64,000 nucleotides of DNA, taken from the NCBI GenBank assembly GCA_045540115.1, contig JAZQGR010000056.1, forward strand, positions 1 to 64,000. The letters run 5' to 3'. Position 1 is the stretch's first letter, and every line of letters starts with the position of its first letter. This DNA comes from Colimorpha_A sp045540115 (lineage in GTDB: Bacteria > Bacillota > Clostridia > Oscillospirales > CAG-272). Made by a program: the position numbers and the translations under genes. The notes beneath the pieces were generated by a model. That model searched no databases. It saw only the letters and a program-made list of their open reading frames with translations, and had not been told where the DNA came from. Below, piece after piece: positions 59,878 through 64,000 of the stretch.

Positions 59878-60930
59878 TTACAGCAGCTCCAGCTTTCCGC
59901 CGTTTGCTTCGATAAGTCCGTTGATATACGCACTTCCGAGTGCGCGGTCATAGAGACCGTAGCCGGGTTTTCCGGTCTCGCCCCAGATCATTCTGCCATG
60001 GTCGGGACGGAAATATCCCTCGAAGCCGTTTTGCACAAGCGCCTTGACGACCTCGTTCATATCGACGCTTCCGTAAGCGGAAAGGTGTCCCGATTCCTCA
60101 AAGCTGGTGTCGGGGAGGATCTTGATGTTACGCAGATGCATAAACGCGATTCTGTCCATAGCCGCATACTTTTTCGTAAGAGCGACCATATCGTTCTTCG
60201 GCGAGCAACCAAGCGAGCCGATGCAGAGGCAGAGCGAGTTTGCGGGGCTGTCGACGATCGACAGCATACGGTCGATATTCTTCTCGTCGGTGATTATTCT
60301 CGGGATACCGAAAATGGGATAAGGCGGATCGTCGGGATGGATCGCCATTCGAACGCCGCATTCCTCGGCAACGGGAATTATCTTCTTTAAGAATCTTTCA
60401 AGATTCTTCCAAAGACCTTCTTCGCCAAGCTCACCGTAAGCGACGATAAGCTCGCGGATCTTTTCTCTCGTGTAGCTTGCGTCCCAGCCGGGCAGACAAA
60501 TATCGTCCTTGAGCGGATCAAGCCCCTTCATCTGATCCCAGTACATAACGAGCGAGGTCGAGCCGTCGGGCGCTTCCTTGTCGAGCTGGGTACGAGTCCA
60601 GTCAAAAACGGGCATAAAGTTGTAGGTTATGCACTTGATGCCGTACTTTGCACAGCGGCGGATGTTTTCGCAGTAGTTTTCAATGTGGCGGTCTCCCTCG
60701 GGTAGACCTAACTTGATCTCCTCGGTCACGGGAATCGACTCAACGATGTCAAACACAAGCCCGTTTTCTTCACAAAGTCGGCAAAGGCGCTCGATGCTTT
60801 CCTCAGGCCAAACCTCGCCGGGCTTTACGTCGTAAACGGCAGAAACGACGGAACGCATTCCGGGGATCTGCGAGATATACTTGAGTGATACGGGATCGCT
60901 TTCTCCGTACCAGCGGAATGAACTTTTCAT
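59878..60930 (-). CDS. uxuA: Mannonate dehydratase
   Basis: 350 aa; turns D-mannonate into 2-keto-3-deoxygluconate in hexuronate breakdown. Start MKSSFRWYGESDPVSLKYISQIPG, TYNFMPVFDWTRT, MAIHPDDPPYPIFGIPRI, LCLCIGSLG (usually GTLG or GSWG), and FRPDHGRMIWGE at the end, all family signatures. TIM-barrel fold with metal ligands His, Cys and Asp. RBS GGAGGACATT. Confidence 0.96.
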   Translation of the reverse strand: MKSSFRWYGESDPVSLKYISQIPGMRSVVSAVYDVKPGEVWPEESIERLCRLCEENGLVFDIVESIPVTEEIKLGLPEGDRHIENYCENIRRCAKYGIKCITYNFMPVFDWTRTQLDKEAPDGSTSLVMYWDQMKGLDPLKDDICLPGWDASYTREKIRELIVAYGELGEEGLWKNLERFLKKIIPVAEECGVRMAIHPDDPPYPIFGIPRIITDEKNIDRMLSIVDSPANSLCLCIGSLGCSPKNDMVALTKKYAAMDRIAFMHLRNIKILPDTSFEESGHLSAYGSVDMNEVVKALVQNGFEGYFRPDHGRMIWGETGKPGYGLYDRALGSAYINGLIEANGGKLELL

Positions 60931-61017
60931 AATGTCCTCCGAAAAATTTACTGTAAATTTATTATACCCACGATGATTCCCTTTGTCAACTTTTTTGAAG
61001 AATTAATTTAAAACATT

Positions 61018-61047
61018 GAAAAAGGGCTCATAAAACGAGCCCTTAAC
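61018..61047 (-). terminator. Terminator of the 61065 gene
   Basis: Stem AAGGGCTC / GAGCCCTT with A-run on the plus strand, so a T-run on the minus strand. Confidence 0.8.
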
Positions 61048-61064
61048 GTAATTTATTTGCAATA

Positions 61065-61979
61065 TTATGCGTTTTCGTAGATATCGGAAAGGTATCTTCC
61101 GACAGCGGCGAGGTAATCCATGCCTGCGGGAACTATCTCGACCGGGCCGGGGATAACGACCTCGAAATTAAGAACGCCCTTGTATCCGATCTCCTTGAGC
61201 GCCTTCATAAGTGCGGTCCAGTCCATCTTAAGAGGCTTCCACGACATTCCCTCGGGAGCCTGACGGTGTGCGAAGGGAATTGTGTGAAGGTCGCAAAGAC
61301 CGTCGTTATCGTGAACGTGGAGGCAGACGAGTTTGTCGCCGCAGATGCGGACCATCTCGACGGGATCGTCCTGAGTGAGAAGTCCGTGTCCGACGTCAAC
61401 GCAGATCTTGAAGCGGTCGCCGAGAATTTCGCACGCCTTTACCATTTCCTCTGCACGGGAGAAGATGGTAGGGCAGATGTGACCGAAAACGGTGTCAACG
61501 TTCCACATATTCTCGATGCAGCAGTAAACGTCGTACTTTTCGAGGCAGGGAATGAGCTTTTTGTAAAGATCGATAACTGCGGGGAAGGTCTCTTCCTCCA
61601 TAACGTCGTACTTTCTGCGGACGTCGATGATCGGATGAGTTACGCAGTGCTGGGAGCCGAGGTAGTGGCAAGCCTTGATGGAGCACTCGATTCTCTTTAT
61701 GATCTCCTCCTCGCTTGAGTAGTAGCGGGGGTGACCGTCGAAGGCGGAATGGATCTGGAAGATCTTGATTCCGACGGAGTCTGCTTTCTCACGAAGGTCG
61801 GTGAAGTAGTCCTTTATCGCCTCGTCGGTCCAATTGTCGATACCGCCGAGGAAGTCGGAGCCGCGGTCAAAGAAAGGCTCCATCGAAAGGTCGATTCCGT
61901 CAAATCCCGACGCCTTGAGCTGCTTGAACATTGCAAATTCGTCGCCGAGGCAACGCTGTCTTATCATTGAAAGCTTCAT
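61065..61979 (-). CDS. Sugar phosphate isomerase/epimerase family protein
   Basis: 304 aa TIM-barrel of the xylose-isomerase-like family. Metal ligands: His in FQIHSAF and THPIID, Glu in CCIENMWN, Asp-His in CVDVGHGLL, His in CLHVHDNDG, and Glu in LNFEVVI. Residues FDGIDLSMEPF near 30 fit. Its place beside uxuA suggests sugar-acid catabolism, but it could be an inosose or tagaturonate epimerase. RBS GGAGAAACACT. Confidence 0.85.
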   Translation of the reverse strand: MKLSMIRQRCLGDEFAMFKQLKASGFDGIDLSMEPFFDRGSDFLGGIDNWTDEAIKDYFTDLREKADSVGIKIFQIHSAFDGHPRYYSSEEEIIKRIECSIKACHYLGSQHCVTHPIIDVRRKYDVMEEETFPAVIDLYKKLIPCLEKYDVYCCIENMWNVDTVFGHICPTIFSRAEEMVKACEILGDRFKICVDVGHGLLTQDDPVEMVRICGDKLVCLHVHDNDGLCDLHTIPFAHRQAPEGMSWKPLKMDWTALMKALKEIGYKGVLNFEVVIPGPVEIVPAGMDYLAAVGRYLSDIYENA

Positions 61980-62138
61980 AGTGTTTCTCCATTCAAAATA
62001 GAAAGTTTCTGTAACCTAATTATAAAATAGAGGATAAAAAAAGTCAACCGATTTTGGAGTTAAAAGCCAAAAAACGAGGTCGACATTACGATATAATATG
62101 AGCAATCGGCACGAAAAATTCTTTTTTTAAAAAAAGTG

Positions 62139-62167
62139 TTGACAAAAGCTTATGGGTGTGGTATAAT
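62139..62167 (+). promoter_or_regulatory. Promoter of tRNA-Met/tRNA-Glu
   Basis: Perfect TTGACA (62139-62144) and TATAAT (62162-62167) with a 17-base spacer, 36 bases before the first tRNA. Confidence 0.9.
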
Positions 62168-62202
62168 CTTTAAGCGCTTTCGGTGGAAAGCAAAATTGAT
62201 AT

Positions 62203-62279
62203 GGCGGAGTAGCTCAGTTGGCTAGAGCAACCGGTTCATACCCGGTAGGTCATGGGTTCAAGTCCAATCTCCGCTACCA
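62203..62279 (+). tRNA. tRNA-Met (anticodon CAT, elongator type)
   Basis: 77 nt including CCA. Acceptor GGCGGAG/CTCCGCT (G-U at the first pair), D arm TAGCTCAGTTGGCTAGAG, anticodon stem ACCGG/CCGGT with loop TTCATAC. The T stem ATGGG/CCAAT has one mismatch (G-A). An Ile-CAU (lysidine) identity cannot be excluded by eye. Confidence 0.93.
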
Positions 62280-62354
62280 GGCCCGTTGGTCAAGCGGCTA
62301 AGACACCGCCCTTTCACGGCGGTAACACGAGTTCGATTCTCGTACGGGTCACCA
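62280..62354 (+). tRNA. tRNA-Glu (anticodon TTC)
   Basis: 75 nt with encoded CCA. Acceptor GGCCCGT/ACGGGTC, anticodon loop CTTTCAC (TTC), T arm ACGAGTTCGATTCTCGT. It starts at the base right after the tRNA-Met CCA with no spacer. Confidence 0.95.
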
Positions 62355-62396
62355 AAATGAAAAGAGGGATGCAAAGCATCCCTCTTTTCATTTTGC
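62355..62396 (+). terminator. Terminator of the tRNA operon
   Basis: Long hairpin AAAATGAAAAGAGGGATGC / GCATCCCTCTTTTCATTTT, loop AAA. Its right half is repeated twice downstream in the tandem repeat. Confidence 0.88.
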
Positions 62397-62815
62397 CGAT
62401 TCTACGAATTGACTCGGCGCGAAAGCGCAACGAGTTCGCATTTCCGCCGAAAGCACGACGTCCGCTCGCGAGACGTCTGCTCGGCGGGAAAATACTCGCC
62501 GAAGGCGAGATACTCGTCCGCGAAGCGGAGGGTCACGGGATGCAAAGCATCCCTCTTTTCATTTTGCCGATTCTACGAATCGACTCGGCGCGAAAGCGCA
62601 ACGAGTTCGCATTTGAGCCGAAAGCCGTCCGGGAGCTCGCTCACAAGCGGCTCGGCGAAAAATACTCGCCGAAGGCGAGATACTCGTCCGCGAAGCGGAG
62701 GGTCACGGGATGCAAAGCATCCCTCTTTTCATTTTGTCGATTCTACGAATCGACTCGGCGCGAAAGCGCAACGAGTTCGCATTTGAGCCGAAAGCCGTCC
62801 GGGAGCTTGCAACAC
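62364..62815. repeat. Tandem repeat of about 170 bp, 2.6 copies
   Basis: The anchor GCAAAGCATCCCTCTTTTCA starts at 62371, 62542 and 62712 (periods 171 and 170). Each unit contains small hairpins (GGCGCGAAAGCGC, ACTCGCCGAAGGCGAGA, TCCGCGAAGCGGA) and ends GGGTCACGGGATGC. That end resembles the tRNA-Glu 3' end plus terminator. The first unit differs in the middle (about 62440-62490). The last copy stops at about 62808. No believable gene lies here although a long frame exists. Confidence 0.9.
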
Positions 62816-62833
62816 TTTTTCTCTGTTAACCCG

Positions 62834-63784
62834 TTAGCGATCGTTCGCGGTTTTCAGTATTTCCTCGCACAGCTCGGGGAAGGAGATTCCTGCCGTTTTT
62901 GCCGCGAGCGGAAGCAGGCTCGTTTCGGTCATTCCCGGCAGGGCGTTGACCTCGAGGCAGTAGAAAATTCCGCCCGAGAGGATGAAATCGACGCGGCAAA
63001 GCGCCAATGTTCCGACCGCCTTAGCGGCACGGAGTGCCGCCCTTTCAAGCCGAGTGGCTTCGGCTTTTGTAAGAGGAGCAGGGCAAATTTCGTCGGTTGC
63101 TCCGACGGTGTATTTGTTGCTGTAATCATAAAAACCGACCTTCGGTATGATTTCTATCGCGGGCAATGCGCGTCCGTTCACTATTCCGACCGTAAGTTCG
63201 CGACCGACGAGCTTTTCTTCAATTACGACCTTTTTTTCAACCGAAAACGCGGTTTTGAGACCGATCTCAAGCTCGTTTTCGTTCTCTGCAAAGGAAACTC
63301 CGACCGACGAGCCGCCACCGTTCGGCTTTATGACGCAGGGAAATCTGACAGATTTTTTGTCAAGGAGCCCGCCGTTTGTTAAGGACGTTCCGCGCGGAAC
63401 GGTAATTCCCGATGCGCGCATTACGGTTTTCGAAAGCTCCTTATCCATGGCGACAGCACACGACAGATAATCTGCACCTGCACACGGGATACCGAAAAGA
63501 TCAAGCGCGGCGCGGAAGCGCCCGTCCTCACCGACGCCGCCGTGGAGCGCCGGAAAAACAGCGTCGGCACGGGAACAAAGCTCGATTATGCCGTCACCTA
63601 TTTCACGATACAAAAGCTCCCGCCTCGGCTTCGGAGGGAGACTGTCGGTCAGAATCCCGCCGCAAAGATCGGCAAGGATCACATCGTGCCCGCGGCTCCT
63701 CAACGCCTCGGCAACCATTTTCCCCGACGAAAGCGATACCTCGCGCTCAGGCGATAGTCCTCCGCAAATAACTGCAATTTTCAT
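62834..63784 (-). CDS. ddl: D-alanine--D-alanine ligase
   Basis: 316 aa ATP-grasp enzyme of peptidoglycan synthesis. Start KIAVICGGLSPEREVSLSSG, ALHGGVGEDGRFRAALDLFGIP, the ATP-binding IKPNGGGSSVGVSF, VGRELTVGIV, CRVDFIL and EVNALPGMTETSLLPL (metal-binding Glu/Asn). Family length is usually 300-370 aa. Single gene. Confidence 0.96.
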   Translation of the reverse strand: MKIAVICGGLSPEREVSLSSGKMVAEALRSRGHDVILADLCGGILTDSLPPKPRRELLYREIGDGIIELCSRADAVFPALHGGVGEDGRFRAALDLFGIPCAGADYLSCAVAMDKELSKTVMRASGITVPRGTSLTNGGLLDKKSVRFPCVIKPNGGGSSVGVSFAENENELEIGLKTAFSVEKKVVIEEKLVGRELTVGIVNGRALPAIEIIPKVGFYDYSNKYTVGATDEICPAPLTKAEATRLERAALRAAKAVGTLALCRVDFILSGGIFYCLEVNALPGMTETSLLPLAAKTAGISFPELCEEILKTANDR

Positions 63785-63787
63785 AAT

Positions 63788-63830
63788 AAAAAAAGAAGTC
63801 CTTTCGATAATATCTTTGGACTTCTTTTTT
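63788..63830 (-). terminator. Terminator facing ddl
   Basis: Stem AAAAAAGAAGTCC / GGACTTCTTTTTT with loop TTTCGATAATATCTTT. On the minus strand it would end a gene coming from the right edge. Confidence 0.8.
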
Positions 63831-63849
63831 CACGCTTTTGATTTGATTG

Positions 63850-64000
63850 TCGCGCCGCGTTATCTTGCCTTCCCCTGAGGGGAAGGCGAGACAAAGTGGC
63901 AAAGCTTTGCTATGTCACTTATGTTATCTTCTGATAATATCCCCAACTCCGACCTCAAACGGTACCTTGAGTGAGAATTTCATAAGCGGATGAGGTGCGG
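63850..64000. repeat. Partial family-B repeat at the right edge
   Basis: Head CCTTCCCCTGAGGGGAAGG (about 63868-63886) with linker GCGAGACAAAGTGGCAAAGC. A tail-like GCGGATGAGGTG lies at 63985-63996. On the minus strand a short frame MKFSLKVPFEVGVGDIIRR ends at about 63927, but it is too short to call a gene. Confidence 0.6.

Noticed and set aside
62364..62815. CRISPR or rRNA-like repeat
   Set aside because: Units of 170 bp in direct tandem with little difference are not repeat-spacer structure, and no rRNA motif is present.
62252..63382. 376-codon plus-strand frame from tRNA-Met into ddl
   Set aside because: It runs through a tRNA, the tandem repeats and antisense ddl. The protein is repeat-derived and has no RBS.
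63909..63970. Partial gene at the right edge on the minus strand
   Set aside because: A frame of about 20 codons ends there, but the sequence upstream is repeat tail, and no family is recognised.

Overview
The window looks like a chromosomal segment of an uncultured, spore-lineage member of the class Clostridia (Bacillota), probably a gut bacterium. The evidence is the gene content: spo0A, spoIID, a ytvI-like gene, ricT/yaaT, an rny-type RNase Y, cdaA-cdaR, darA-holB-ricT, recJ-relA-dtd-hemZ, a SAM-I riboswitch before metK, a rubredoxin/reverse-rubrerythrin peroxide module and a separate-subunit biotin Na+ pump. The standard code is used, GC is intermediate, and strong AGGAGG-type ribosome binding sites are common. 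Most genes lie on the minus strand. No ribosomal RNA, CRISPR array, prophage or plasmid backbone is visible.

Layout. 0-4 kb: dnaA and rny (minus). 4-7.2 kb (plus): TIM-barrel protein, PerR-like regulator, reverse rubrerythrin, PepSY protein, rubredoxin and a double-PepSY protein. 7.2-9.2 kb: small accessory island with a SLOG/DUF2493 protein, XRE regulator, RHH protein, frameshifted second XRE gene and an intact RAYT (REP-associated tyrosine transposase). 9.2-16.4 kb: three-module lipoprotein, then a five-gene biotin-dependent Na+ decarboxylase operon. 16.8-24.9 kb: tRNA-Arg, tadA, nfo, two Thr/Pro-linker surface proteins, rlmH, walJ, a membrane protein and a YhaO/SbcD-type phosphoesterase. 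25.7-27.6 kb: folA-metK under a SAM-I riboswitch. 28.2-36 kb: recJ-relA-dtd followed by an in-frame HemZ-SpoVB fusion. 36-46.6 kb: COG2509 flavoprotein, cdaR-cdaA, spo0A, spoIID, an unknown gene, a deacetylase, ytvI and a cyclophilin lipoprotein. 47-51 kb: small regulator cassette, then an XRE/RNHCP/tandem SGNH-esterase operon. 51-58 kb: AlaX, ManA, ferredoxin, ricT-holB-darA, an unknown membrane protein and rbfA. 58-64 kb: mannonate genes (SDR, uxuA, TIM barrel), tRNA-Met-tRNA-Glu, tandem repeats and ddl.

The most striking feature is not a single gene. Nearly every sizeable intergenic space is filled with short palindromic repeats of at least three families. Family A has stems of the GGGCGACC/GGTCGCCC kind with a CCTAC tail and sometimes a nested inner palindrome. 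Family B has a CCTTCCCC/GGGGAAGG head and a GGATGAGGTG tail around an interchangeable palindromic core. Family C has CTCCCTCTCA/GGGGGAGCC-type arms, again with exchangeable cores. They occur in A-B mosaics like BIMEs. The window also encodes a RAYT with intact HUH and Tyr motifs, and that gene carries two in-frame family-A copies. I propose a RAYT/REP-like system that amplifies and remodels these palindromes; this is an inference from co-occurrence and sequence identity, not a demonstrated activity.

Links between genes. CdaA/CdaR (synthesis) and DarA (receptor) form a c-di-AMP circuit. RelA and RNase Y add stress and RNA-turnover control. The PerR-like regulator, reverse rubrerythrin and rubredoxin form a peroxide-reduction chain suited to an anaerobe. 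The decarboxylase operon couples carboxyl-group chemistry to a Na+ gradient.
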